Source of the DNA: Petunia secreta
Lineage: Eukaryota > Streptophyta > Magnoliopsida > Solanales > Solanaceae
Length of the DNA stretch: 64,000 nucleotides
NCBI GenBank assembly: GCA_029990175.1
Contig: JARKIP010000005.1
Location: 31,443,501-31,507,500, forward strand
Reading direction: 5' to 3'
Shown in pieces: positions 36,801-50,535 of the stretch. Numbering within the stretch: position 1 is the first letter of the stretch; each line of letters opens with the position of its first letter. The notes under the pieces are model-generated. The model had not been told where the DNA came from and did not search any database. It saw only the letters and a program-made list of their open reading frames with translations. Made by a program: the position numbers and the translations under genes.

Positions 36801-39800
36801 CCACGTTAGTCTTAAAATATGACGACGAGCCTCGTCAGGCTTAGAATATGACGAGTAGCCACGTCTGGCATAAAATATGATGATGAGCCTCGTTAAGCTT
36901 AGACTATGGCGACTAGGCCTCGTCAGGCTTAAAATATGATGACGACTAGCCATTCAGGCTTAAAATATGATGACTAGCCTCGTTAGCCTTAAAATATAAC
37001 GACTAGCCACGTCAAGCTTAAAATATGACGACTAGCAATGTCAGGCTTAAAATATGACGACTAGCCTGTCAGGCTTAAATGACTAGCCTCGTCAGGCTTA
37101 AAATATGACAACAAGCCTCATCAGGTTTAAAATATGACGACTAGCCCTGTCAGGCTTAAAATATGACGACTAGCCACGTCAGGCTTAAAATATGACGACG
37201 AGCCTCGTTAAGCTTAGAATATGACGACTAGCCTCGTTAGGCTTAAAAAATGACGACTAGTCAAGTCTGGCTTAAAATATGACGACTAGCCTTATCAGAC
37301 CTATACTATGACGACTAGCCAAATAAGGCTTAAAATATGACGACTAGCCTCGTCAGGCTTAAAATATGACGACTAGCCACACCAGGTATAGAATATGACG
37401 ACTAGCCTCGTCAGGCTTAAAATATGACGACGACTAGCCAAGTAAGGCTTAATATATGACAACTAGCCTCGTCTGACTTTTAATATGACGACTAGCCTTG
37501 CCAGACCTATACTATGATGACTAGCCAAGTCAGGCTTAAAATATGACGACTAGTCTCGTCATGCTTAAAATATGACGACTAGCCACACCACGCTTAGAAT
37601 ATGACGACTAGCTTCGTCAGGCTTAAAATATGACGACGACTAGCCAAGTCAGACTTAAAATATGACAACTAGCCTCGTCAGACTTATAATATGACGACTA
37701 GCCTCGTTTGGCTTAAAATATGACGACTAGCCACGTTAAGCTTAAAATATGAGGACTAGCCACGTCAGTCTTAAAATATGACGACGCGCCTCGTCAGGCT
37801 TAGAATATGACGAGTTGCCACGTCTGGCATAAAATATGATGAGGAGCCTCGTTAAGCTTAGACTATGGCGACTAGCCTCGTCAGGCTTAAAATATGATGA
37901 CGACTTGCCAAGTCAGGCTTAAAATATGATGACTAGCCTCGTTAGCCTTAAAATATGACGACTAGCCACGTCAAGCTTAAAATATGACGACTAGCCAAGC
38001 CATGCTTAAAATATGACGACTAGCCTCGTTAGGCTTAAATTATGACGACTAGCAACGTCAGGCTTAAACTATGACGACTAGCCTGTCAGGCTTAAATGAT
38101 TAGCCTCGTCAGGCTTAAAATATGACAACAAGCCTCATCAGGTTTAAAATATGACGACTAGCCACGTCAGGCTTAAAATATGTCGACTAGCCACGTCTGG
38201 CATAAAATATGATGAGGAGCCTCGTTAAGCTTAGACTATGGCGACTAGCCTCGTCAGGCTTAAAATATGATGACGACTAGCCATTCAGGCTTAAAATATG
38301 ATGACTAGCCTCGTTAGCCTTAAAATATAACGACTAGCCACGTCAAGCTTAAAATATGACGACTAGCAACGTCAGGCTTAAAATATGACGACTAGCCTGT
38401 CAGGCTTAAATGACTAGCCTCGTCAGGCTTAAAATATGACAACAAGCCTCATCAGGTTTAAAATATGACGACTAGCCCTGTCAGGCTTAAAATATGACGA
38501 CTAGCCACGTCAGGCTTAAAATATGACGACGAGCCTCGTTAAACTTAGAATATCACGACTAGCCTCGTTAGGCTTAAAATAAGAGGACTTGCCACGTCAG
38601 TCTTAAAATATGACGACGAGCCTCGTCAGGCTTAGAATATGACGAGTTGCCACGTCTGACATAAAACATGATGGGGAGCCTCGTTAAGCTTAGACTATGG
38701 CGACTAGCCTCGTCAGTCTTAAAATATGATGACTAGCCTCGTTAGCCTTAAAATATGACGACTAGCCACGTCAAGCTTAAAATATGACGACTAGCCTTGT
38801 CTGGCATAAAATATGACGACTAGCCACGTCAGGCTTTAAATATGACGACTAGCCTTGTCAGACCTATACTATGATGACTAGCCAAGTCAGGCTTAAAATA
38901 TTACGACTAGTCTCGTCAGGCTTAAAATATGACGACTAGCCACACCACGCTTAGAATATGACGACTAGCTTCGTCAGGCTTAAAATATGACGACGACTAG
39001 CCAAGTCAAACTTAAAATATGACAACAAGCCTCGTCAGACTTATAATATGACGACTAGCCTCGTTTGGCTTAAAATATGACGACTAGCCACGTTAAGCTT
39101 AAAATATGAGGACTTGCCACGTCAGTCTTAAAATATGACGAAGCGCTTCGTCAGGCTTAGAATATGACGAGTTGCCACGTCTGGCATAAAATATGATGAG
39201 GAGCCTCGTTAAGCTTAGACTATGGCGACTAGCCTCGTCAGGCTTAAAATATGATGACGACTAGCCAAGTCAGGCTTAAAATATGATGACTAGCCTCGTT
39301 AGCCTTAAAATATGACGACTAGCCACGTCAAGCTTAAAATATGACGACTAGCCAAGCCATGCTTAAAATATGACGACTAGCCTCGTTAGGCTTAAATTAT
39401 GACGACTAGCAACGTCAGGCTTAAAATATGACGACTAGCCTGTCAGGCTTAAATGATTAGCCTCGTCAGGCTTAAAATATGACAACAAGCCTCATCAGGT
39501 TTAAAATATGACGACTAGCCACGTCAGGCTTAAAATATGACGACTAGCCACGTCAGGCTTAAAATATGACGACGAGCCTCGTTAAGCTTAGAATATGACG
39601 ACTAGCCTCGTTAGGCTTAAAATATGACGACGACTAGCCAAGTAAGGTTTAAAATATGACGACTAGCCTCGTCAGGCTTAAAATATGAATAGTAGCCACA
39701 CCAAGTTTAGAATATGACGACTAGCCTCGTCAGGCTTAAAATATGACGACTAGCCGCACCAAGTTTAAAATATGACGACTAGCCTCGTCAGGCTTAAAAT

Positions 39801-42800
39801 ATGACGACGACTAGCCAAGTCAGGCTTAATATATGACAACTAGCCTCGTCAGACTTATAATATGACGACTAGCCTCCTCCGGCTTAAAATATGACGACTA
39901 GCCACGTCAGGCTTAAAATATAACGAACAGCCTCGTTAGGCTTAAAATATGACGACTAGTCTCATCATGCTTAAAATACGACGACTAGCCAAATATGACA
40001 ACTAGCCCTGTCAGGCTTAAAATATGACGACTAGCCTCGTCAAACTTAAAATATGACGACTAGCCACATCAGGCTTAATGTATGACGTCAAGCCTCGTCA
40101 GGTTTAAAATATGACGACAAGCCACATCAGGCTTAAAATATGACAACTAGCCACGTTACACTTAAAATGCGACGACTATCCACGTCAGGCTTAAAATATG
40201 ACGACGAGCCTTGTCAGGCTTAGAATATAACGAGTAGCCACGTCTAGCTTATAATATGACGACGAGCCTCGTTAAGCTTAGAATATGACGACTAGCCTCG
40301 TCAGGCTTAAAATATGATGACGACTAGCCAAGTCAGGCTTAAAATATGACGACTAGCAATGTCAGGCTTAAAATATGACGACAAACCTCGTCTGGCTTAA
40401 AATTTGACGACAAACCTCGTCAAGATTAAAATATGACGACTAGCCATGTCAGTCTTAAAATATGACGACGAGCCTCGTCAGGCTTAGAATATGACGAGTA
40501 GCCACGTCGGGTATAAAATATGATGAGGAGCCTCGTTAAGCTTAGACTATTGCGACTAGCTTCGTGAGGCTTAAAATATGATGACGACTAGCCAAGTCTG
40601 GCTTAAAATATGACGACTAGCCTTATCAGACCTATACTGACTAGCCAAGTAAGGCTTAAACTATGAAGATTAGCCTCGTCAGGCTTAAAGTATGACGACT
40701 AGCCACACCAAGCTTAGAATATGACGACTAGCTTCGTCAGGCTTAAAATATGACGACGACTAGCCAAGTCAGACTTAAAATATGACAACTAGCCTCGTCA
40801 GACTTATAACATGACGACTAGCCTCGTCCGGCTGAAAATATGACGACTAGCGACGTCAGGCTTAAAACATGACGACTTGCCACGTTAGTCTTAAAATATG
40901 ACGACGAGCCTCGTCAGGCTTAGAATATGACGCGTAGCCACGTCTGGCATAAAATATGATGAGGAGCCTCGTTAAGCTTAGACTATGGCGACTAGCCTCG
41001 TCAGGCTTAAAATATGATGACGACTAGCCATTCAGGCTTAAAATATGATAATCAGACTAGCCTCGTTAGCCTTAAAATATAACGACTAGCCACGTCAAGC
41101 TTAAAATATGACGACTAGCAACGTCAGGCTTAAAATATGACGACTAGCCTGTCAGGCTTAAATGACTAGCCTCGTCAGGCTTAAAATATGACAACAAGCC
41201 TCATCAGGTTTAAAATATGACGACTAGCCCTGTCAGGCTTAAAATATGACGACTAGCCACGTCAGGCTTAAAATATGACGACGAGCCTCGTTAAGCTTAG
41301 AATATGACGACTAGCCTCGTTAGGCGTAAAATATGACGACTAGCCAAGTCTGGCTTAAAATATGACGACTAGCCTTATCAGACCTATACTATGACGACTA
41401 GCCAAATAAGGCTTAAAATATGACGACTAGCCTCGTCAGGCTTAAAATATGACGACTAGCCACACCAGGTTTAGAATATGACGACTAGCCTCGTCAGGCT
41501 TAAAATATGACGACGACTAGCCAAGTCAGGCTTAATATATGACAACTAGCCTCGTCTGACTTATATGACGACTAGCCTCGTCCGGCTTAAAATATGACGA
41601 CTAGCAATGTAAGGCTTAAAATATGACGACTAGCCTGTCAGGCTTAAATGACTAGCCTCGTCAGGCTTAAAATATGACAACAAGCCTCATCAGTTTTAAT
41701 ATATGACGACTAGCCCTGTCAGGCTTAAAATATGACGACTAGCCACGTCAGGCTTAAAATATGACGACGAGCCTCGTTAAGCTTAGAATATGACGACTAG
41801 CCTCGTTAGGCTTAACATATGACGACTAGCCACACCAAGTTTAGAATATGACGACTAGCCTCGTCAGGCTTAAAATATGACGACGACTAGCCAAGTCAGG
41901 CATAATATATGACAACTAATCTCGTCTGACTTATAATATGACGACTAGCCTCGTCCGGCTTAAAATATGACGACTAGTAACGTCAGGCTTAAAATATGAG
42001 AACAGCCTCGTTAGGCTTAAAATATGACGACTAGTCACGTCACGCTTAAAATACGACGACTAGCCAAATATGACAGCTAGCCATGTCAGGCCTAAAATAT
42101 GACGACTAGCCTCGTCAAACTTAAAATATGATGACTAGTCACATCAGCCTTCAAATATGACGACATGCCTCGTCAGGCTTAAAATATGACGACAAATCAC
42201 ATCAGGCTTAAAATATGACAACTAGCCGCGTTAGAATTATAATATGAAGACTAGCCACGTTAGGCTTAAAATATGACGACGAGCCTCGTCTGGCTTAGAA
42301 TATGACGAGTAGCCACGTCGGGTATAAAATATGATGAGGAGCCTCGTTAAGCTTAGACTATTGCGACTAGCTTCGTGAGGCTTAAAATATGATGACGACT
42401 AGCCAAGTCTGGCTTAAAATATGACGACTAGCCTCGTAAGGCTTAAAATATGACGACTAGCCTCGTCAGGCTTAAAATATGACGACTAGCTACACCAAGC
42501 TTAAAATATGACGACCAGCAATGTAAGGCTTAAAATATGACAACTAGCCTCGTCAGGCTTAAAATATGACAACTAACGACGTCAGGCTTAAACTAAGACG
42601 ACTAGCCACGTCAGTCGTAAAATATGACGACGAGCCTCATCAGGCTTAGAATATGACGAGTAGCCACGTCGAGCATAAAATATAATGAGGAGCCTCGTTA
42701 AGCTCAGACTATTGCGACTAGCTTCGTCAGGCAATATGATGACGACTAGCCAAGTCTGGCTTAAAATATGACGACTAGCCTTATCAGACCTATAATATGA

Positions 42801-45800
42801 CACCTAGCCAAGTAAGGCTTAAAATATGACGACTAGTCTCGTCAGGCTTAAAATATGACGACTAGCCACACCAAGCTTAGAATAAGACGACTAGCTTCGT
42901 CAGGCTTAAAATATGACGACGACTAGCCAAGTCAGACTTAAAATATGACAACTAGCCTCGTCAGACTTATAATATGACGACTAGCCTTGTCCGGCTTAAA
43001 ATATGACGACTATCCACGTCAGGCTTAAAATATGACGACTTGCCACGCCAGTCATAAAATATGACGACGAGCGTCGTCAGGCTTAGAATATGACGAGTAG
43101 CCACGTCTGGCATAAAATATGATGAGGAGCCTCGTTAAGCTTAGACTATGGTGACTAGCCTCGTCAGGCTTAAAATATGATGACGACTAGCCAAGTCAGG
43201 CTTAAAATATGATGTCTAGCCTCGTTAGCCTTAAAATATGACGACTAGCCACGTCAAGCTTAAAATATGACGACTAGCCATGCCATGCTTAAAATATGAC
43301 GACTAGCCTCGTTAGGCTTAAATTATGACGACTAGCAACGTCAGGCTTAAAATATGACGACTAGCTTGGCAGGCTTAAATGACTAGCCTCGTCAGGCTTA
43401 AAATATGACAACAAGCCTCATCAGGTTTAAAATATGACGACTAGCCCTGTCAGGCTTAAAATATGACGACTATCCACATCAGGCTTAAAATATGACGACG
43501 AGCCTCGTTAAGCTTAGAATATGACGACTAGCCTCTTTAGGCTTAAATTATGACGACGACTAGCCAAGTCTGGCTTAAAATATGACGACTAGCCTTATCA
43601 GACCTATACTATGCCGACTAGCCAAGTAAGGCTTAAAATATGACGACTAGCCTCGTCAGGCTTAAAATATGACGACTAGCCTCGTCAGGCTTAAAATATG
43701 ACGACGACTAGCCAAGTCAAGCTTAATATATGATATATGACGACTAGCCTCGTCCGGCTTAAAATATTACGACTAGCCACGTCAGGCTTAAAATATGATG
43801 AACAGCATCGTTAGGCTTAAAATATGACGACTATTCTCGTCACGCTTAAAATACGACGACTAGCCAAATATGACAGCTAGCCATGTAAGGCTAAAAATAT
43901 GACGACTAGCCTCGTCAAACTTAAAATATGACGACTAGCCACATCTGGCTTAAAGTATGACGTCAATCCTCGTCAGGCTTAAAATATGACGACAAGCCAC
44001 ATCAGGTTTAAAATATGACAACTAGCCACGTTAGACTTAAAATGCGACGACTATCCACGTCAGGCTTAAAATATGACGACGAGCCTTGTCAGGCTTAGAA
44101 TATATCGAGTAGCCACGTCAGGCTTAAAATATGACGATGAGCCTCGTTTAGATTAGAATATGACGACTAGCATCGTTAGGCTTAAAATACGATGATGACT
44201 AGCCAAGTCAGGCTTAAAATATGACGACTAGCCACACCAAGCTTAGAATATGACGACTAGCTTCGTTATGCTTAAAATTTGACGACGACTAGCCAAGTCA
44301 GACTTAAAATATGACAACTAGCCTCGTCGGACTTATAATATGACGACTAGCCTTGTCCGGCTTAAAATATGACGACAAGTCACGTCAGGCTAAAAATATG
44401 ACGACTTGCCACACCAGTCTTAAAATATGACGACGAGCGTCGTCAGGCTTAGAATATGACGAGTAGCCACGTCTGGCATAAAATATGATGAGGAGCCTCG
44501 TTAAGCTTAGACTATGACGACAAGCCTCGTCAGGCTTAAAATATGATGACTAGCCTCGTAGCCTTAAAATATGACGACTAGCCATGTCAAGCTTAAAATA
44601 TGATGACTAGCCATGCCATGCTTAAAATATGACGACTAGCCTCGTTAGGCTTAAAATATGACACGTCAGGCTTAAAATATGACGACTAGCCTGTCAGGCT
44701 TAAATGACTAGCCTCGTCAGGCTTAAAATATGACAGCAAGCCTCATCAGGTTTAAAATATGACGACTAGCCCTGTCAGGCTTAAAATATGACGACTAGCC
44801 ACGTCAGGCTTAAAATATGACGACGAGCCTCGTTAAGCTTAGAATATGACGACTAGCTTCGTTAGGCTTAAAATATGACGACGACTAGCCAAGTCTGGCT
44901 TAAAATATGACGACTAGCCTTATCAGACCTATACTATGATGACTAGCCAAGTAAGGCTTAAAATATGACGACTAGCCTCATCAGGCTTAAATATGACGAC
45001 TAGCCACACCAAGTTTAGAATATGACGACTAGCCTCGTCAGGCTTAAAATATGACGACGACTAGCCAAGTCAGGCTTAATATATGACAACTAGCCTCGTC
45101 AGACTTATAATATGACGACTAGCCTCGTCCGGCTTAAAATATGACGACTAGCCACGTCAGGCTTAAAATATGACGAACAGCCTCGTCAGGCTTAAAATAT
45201 GACGACTATTCTCGTCACGCTTAAAATACGACGACTAGCCAAATATGACAGCTTGCCATGTGAGGCTTAAAATATGACGACTAGCCTCGTCAAACTTAAA
45301 ATATGACGACTAGCCACATCAGGCTTAAAGTATGACGTCAAGCTTCGTCAGGCTTAAAATATGATAACAAGCCACATCAGGTTTAAAATATGACAACTAA
45401 CGACGTCATGCTTAAACTAAGACGACTAGCCACGTCAGTCGTAAAATATGACGACGAGCCTCATCAGGCTTAGAATATGACGAGTAGCCACGTCGAGCAT
45501 AAAATATAATGAGGAGCCTCGTTAAGCTCAGACTATTGCGACTAGCTTCGTCACGCAATATGATGACGACTAGCCAAGTCTGGCTTAAAATATGACGACT
45601 AGCCTTATCAGACCTATACTATGACACCTAGCCAAGTAAGGCTTAAAATATGACGACTAGCCTCGTCAGGCTTAAAATATGACGACTAGCCACACCAAGC
45701 TTAGAATAAGACGACTAGCTTCGTCAGGCTTAAAATATGACGACGACTAGCCAAGTCAGACTTAAAATATGACAACTAGCCTCGTCAGACTTATAATATG

Positions 45801-48800
45801 ACGACTAGCCTTGTCCGGCTTAAAATATGAGGACTATCCACGTCAGGCTTAAATTATGACGACTTGCCACGCCAGTCTTAAAATATGACGACGAGCGTCG
45901 TCAGGCTTAGAATATGACGAGTAGCCACGTCTGGCATAAAATATGATGAGGAGCCTCGTTAAGCTTAGACTATGGCGACTAGCCTCGTCAGGCTTAAAAT
46001 ATGATGACGACTAGCCAAGTCAGGCTTAAAATATGATGTCTAGCCTCGTTAGCCTTAAAATATGACGACTAGCCATGCCATGCTTAAAATATGACGACTA
46101 GCCTCGTTAGGCTTAAATTATGACGACTAGCAACGTCAGGCTTAAAATATGACGACTAGCTTGGCAGGCTTAAATGACTAGCCTCGTCATGCTTAAAATA
46201 TGACAACAAGCCTCATCAGGTTTAAAATATGACGACTAGCCCTGTCAGGCTTAAAATATGACGACTATCCACATCAGGCTTAAAATATGACGACGAGCCT
46301 CGTTAAGCTTAGAATATGACGACTAGCCTCTTTAGGCTTAAATTATGACGACGACTAGCCAAGTGACGACTAGCCTTATCAGACCTATACTATGCCGACT
46401 AGCCAAGTAAGGCTTAAAATATGACGACTAGCCTCGTCGGGCTTAAAATATGACGACTAGCCTCGTCAGGCTTAAAATATGACGACGACTAGCCAAGTCA
46501 AGCTTAATATATGATATATGACGACTAGCCTCGTCCGGCTTAAAATATTACGACTAGCCACGTTAGGCTTAAAATATGACGAACAGCATCGTTAGGCTTA
46601 AAATATGACGACTATTCTCGCCACGCTTAAAATACGACGACTAGCCAAATATGACAGCTAGCCATGTAAGGCTAAAAATATGACGACTAGCCTCGTCAAA
46701 CTTAAAATATGACGACTAGCCACATCTGGCTTAAAGTATGACGTCAATCCTCGTCAGGCTTAAAATATGACGACAAGCCACATCAGGCTTAAAATATGAC
46801 AACTAGCCACGTTAGACTTAAAATGCGACGACTATCCACGTCAGGCTTAAAATATGACGAAGAGCCTTATCAGGCTTAGAATATATCGAGTAGCCACGTC
46901 AGGCTTAAAATATGACGATGAGCCTCGTTTAGCTTAGAATATGACGACTAGCATCGTCAGGCTTAAAATATGATGATGACTAGCCAAGTCAGGCTTAAAA
47001 TATGACGACTAGCCTCGTCAGGCTTAAAATATGACGACTAGCTACTCCAAGCTTAAAATATGACGACTAGCAATGTCAGGCTTAAAATATGACGACAAGC
47101 CTCGTCAGGCTTAAAATATGACAACTAACAACGTCAGGTTTAAAATATAACGACTAGCCACGTCAGGCTTAAAATATGATGACGACTAGCCAAGTCTGGC
47201 TAAAAATATGATGACTAGCCTCATTAGCCTTAAAATATGACGACTAGCCACGTCAAGCTTAAAATATGACGACTAGCGATGCCATGCTTAAAATATGACG
47301 ACTAGCCTCGTTAGGCTTAAAATATGACGACTAGCAACGTCAGGCTTAAAATATGACGACTAGCCTGTCAGGCTTAAATCACTAGCCTCGTCAGGCTTAA
47401 AATATGACAACAAGCCTCATCAGGATTCAAATATGACGACTAGCCACGTCAGGCTTAAAATATGACGACTAGCCACGTCAGGCTTAAAATATGACGACGA
47501 GCCTCGTTAAGCTTAGAATATGACGACTAGACTCGTCAGGCTTAAAATATGACGACGACTAGCCATGTCTGGCTTAAAATATGACGACTAGCCTTATCAG
47601 ACCTATACTATGACGACTAGCCAAGTAAGGCTTAAAATATGACGACTAGCCTCGTCAGGCTTAAAATATCACGACTAGCCACACCAAGCTTAGAATATGA
47701 CGACTAGCTTCGTTATGCTTAAAATTTGACGACGACTAGCCAAGTCAGACTTAAAATATGACAACTAGCCTCGTCAGACTTATAATATGACGACTAGCCT
47801 TGTCCGGCTTAAAATATGACGACAAGTCACGTCAGGCTTAAAATATGACGACTTGCCACACCAGTCTTAAAATATGACGACGAGCGTCGTCAGGCTTAGA
47901 ATATGACGAGTAGCCACGTCTGGCATAAAATATGATGAGGAGCCTCGTTAAGCTTAGACTATGACGACAAGCCTCGTCAGGCTTAAAATATGATGACGAC
48001 TAGCCAAGTCAGGCTTAAAATATGATGACTAGCCTCGTTAGCCTTAAAATATGACGACTAGCCATGTCAAGCTTAAAATATGATGACTAGCCATGCCATG
48101 CTTAAAATATGACGACTAGCCTCGTTAGGCTTAAAATATGACACGTCAGGCTTAAAATATGACGACTAGCCTGTCAGGCTTAAATGACTAGCCTCGTCAG
48201 GCTTAAAATATGACAGCAAGCCTCATCAGGTTTAAAATATGACGACTAGCCCTGTCAGGCTTAAAATATGACGACTAGCCACGTCAGGCTTAAAATATGA
48301 CGACGAGCCTCGTTAAGCTTAGAATATGACGACTAGCTTCGTTAGGCTTAAAATATGACGACGACTAGCCAAGTCTGGCTTAAAATATGACGACTAGCCT
48401 TATCAGACCTATACTATGATGACTAGCCAAGTAAGGCTTAAAATATGACGACTAGCCTCATCAGGCTTAAAATATGACGACTAGCCATACCAAGTTTAGA
48501 ATATGACGACTAGCCTCGTCAGGCTTAAAATATGACGACGACTAGCCAAGTCAGGCTTAATATATGACAACTAGCCTCGTCAGACTTATAATATGACGAC
48601 TAGCCTCGTCCGGCTTAAAATATGACGACTAGCCACGTCAGGTTTAAAATATGACGAACAGCCTCGTCAGGCTTAAAATATGACGACTATTCTCGTCACG
48701 CTTAAAATACGACGACTAGCCAAATATGACAGCTTGCCATGTGAGGCTTAAAATATGACGACTAGCCTCGTCAAACTTAAAATATGACGACTAGCCACAT

Positions 48801-49048
48801 CAGGCTTAAAATATGACGTCAAGCTTCGTCAGGCTTAAAATATGATGACAAGCCACATCAGGCTTAAAATATGACAACTAGCCACGTTAGACTTAAAATG
48901 CGACGACTATCTACGTCAGGCTTAAAATATAACGACGAGCCTTGTCAGGCTTAAAATATAACGAGTAGCCACGTCAGGCTTAAAATATGACGACGAGCCT
49001 CGTTAAGCTTAGAATATGACGACTAGCATCGTCAGGCTTAAAATATGA

Positions 49049-49071
49049 TGACGACTAGCGGTTAGTCGTCA
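49049..49071. repeat. Inverted partial monomer forming a 9-bp stem hairpin
   Basis: TGACGACTA, loop GCGGT, then TAGTCGTCA: a perfect 9-bp inverted repeat. It arises where a piece of the monomer core appears in reverse orientation inside an array that is otherwise head-to-tail. A second copy is at 62067-62089. Confidence 0.85.
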
Positions 49072-49792
49072 GGCTTAAAATATGACGACTAGGTACACCA
49101 GGCTTAAAATATGACGACTAGCCTCGTCACGCTTAAAATATGACGACTAGCTACACCAAGCTTAAAATATGACGACTAGCAATGTCAAGCTTAAAATATG
49201 ACGACAAGCCTCGTCAGGCTTAAAATATGACGACTAACGACGTCAGGTTTAAAATATAATGACTAGCCACGTCAGTCTTAAAATATGACAACGAGCCTCG
49301 TCAGGCTTAGAATATGACGAGTAGCCACGTCGGGCATAAAATACGATGAGGAGCCTCGTTAAGCTTAGACTGTCGCGACTAGCTTCGTCAGGCTTAAAAT
49401 ATGATGACGACTAGCCAAGTCTGGCTTAAAATATGATGACTAGCCTTATCAGACCTATACTATGAGGACTAGCCAAGTAAGGCTTAAAATATGACGACTA
49501 GCCTCGTCAGGCTTAAAATATGACGACTAGCCACACGAAGCTTAGAATATGACGACTAGCTTCGTCAGGCTTAAAATATGACGACGACTAGCCAAGTCAG
49601 TCTTAAAATATGACAACTAGCCTCGTCAGACTTATAATATGACGATTAGCCTCGTCCGGCTTAAAATATGACGACTAGCCACGTCAAGCTTAAAATTTGA
49701 CGAGTTGCCACGTCAGTCTTAAAATATGACGATGAGCCTCGTCAGGCTTAGAATATGACGAGTAGCCACGTCTGGCATAAAATATGATGAGG

Positions 49793-49797
49793 AGCCT
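49793..49797. other. Left target-site duplication of the CRM element
   Basis: AGCCT precedes the LTR at 49798 and is repeated at 57321-57325. The empty paralogue at 62811 has AGCCT once, in the same satellite context, which confirms a clean 5-bp duplication. Confidence 0.93.
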
Positions 49798-50535
49798 TGG
49801 TGCAATGCAATTCCCGAAGGGATTGTTAGCACGAACGCGGAAGAACAAACAAGAGAGATAAAGATAAAAAGCAAGACAAAACTTGCTTCTTTCGAAAGAA
49901 CAGTGAGGAACCTGTCTCAAAGCTCAATCAAAAGGAGTACAAGGATCACCTATACTATGCAACAATCCTCAAGAGAACATTGCCTCTTGCAAACTGAATG
50001 ATCAAGAGGAATGTTCAATCGGACTAACCGAAAGACACAAGTCCTTAAAAGCCCTCACCGGGGTTTTGCTCACGACGGAGACAAGAAGAAATGTGCTCGG
50101 CACTTTCATTCAATTCATCAATATTCAAAAACTAGGTACCTACAATGAAAGGAAACAGTGTTTATATAGGAAATACTAAGGGTAAACTAGTAAATAGGTC
50201 ACAGTTGACCAATAGAAATAAGCCACGCAGGGCTGAGATAAAATGTGTTCGGCAGACTTTGACTTAGGTTCTCGATTGTCTGCTCGAACACACGCTTGTT
50301 GCCTTCGGACGCTCAATTGTCTTCGAGCTTATTGTCCTCGGTCACTTTGCCATCGGGCTCAAATCTGAAGATAATGCCTTCGATTCTTGAGCTCGGCCAC
50401 TCAGCTTCGGAGCAATTGTTTTCCTTCGGCCAGGCTAAGTGAACGTGCACATCGTGCAGCAGCTTGGCTTGGTTTGTTGTCATCGGTCTCCTTGGTGGAT
50501 CGATCACTTGATCAGCACGTGATCGGGCTGCATCA
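49798..50535 (-). repeat. 3' LTR of the CRM element (left side)
   Basis: 738 bp. On the - strand it starts TGATGCAGCC and ends TTGCATTGCACCA. It has a TATATAAA box (50161-50168). The first 223 bases in element orientation (50313-50535) also encode the last 73 residues of Pol. It differs from the 5' LTR at three positions: one in non-coding sequence near 50266 and two in codons 1233 and 1234 of Pol. Confidence 0.95.
50161..50168 (-). promoter_or_regulatory. Probable TATA box in the 3' LTR of the CRM element
   Basis: TATATAAA on the - strand. It is identical in the 5' LTR at 56946-56953. Confidence 0.55.

Larger units (their letters stand above)
27811..49797. repeat. Satellite array, middle block
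   Basis: Same monomer family and orientation as the left block. The start (27811) continues exactly where the left-array paralogue at 7512 would, so the Athila element split one array. The marker GCCAAATATGACA (or a near variant) falls at 28369, 30894, 33361, 35880, 39988, 42063, 43863, 45238, 46644 and 48719. Spacings are about 2.5 kb at first (2525, 2467, 2519), then 4108, and then irregular at 1375-2075, so the repeat organisation changes along the block. No gene is seen; short - strand ORFs here are read through monomers. Confidence 0.96.
47265..49797. repeat. Segment duplicated at constant offset 13,018 bp (copy at 60283-62815)
   Basis: Rare landmarks keep exactly the same offset: GCGATGCC (47277 and 60295), AAATCACTAGCC (C at 47380 and 60398), GACACGTCAGG (ACACGTCAGG at 48141 and 61159), the marker monomer (48719 and 61737), the inverted-monomer hairpin (49049 and 62067) and AGCCT (49793 and 62811). 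The CRM element accounts for 7,528 bp of the offset, so the underlying repeat period is about 5.5 kb. Confidence 0.85.

Noticed and set aside
42588..42803. 71-codon - strand ORF in the satellite, and a similar one at 49690-49920
   Set aside because: They are translations of variant monomers (the second crosses the CRM junction), with repeat-derived peptides and no gene features.
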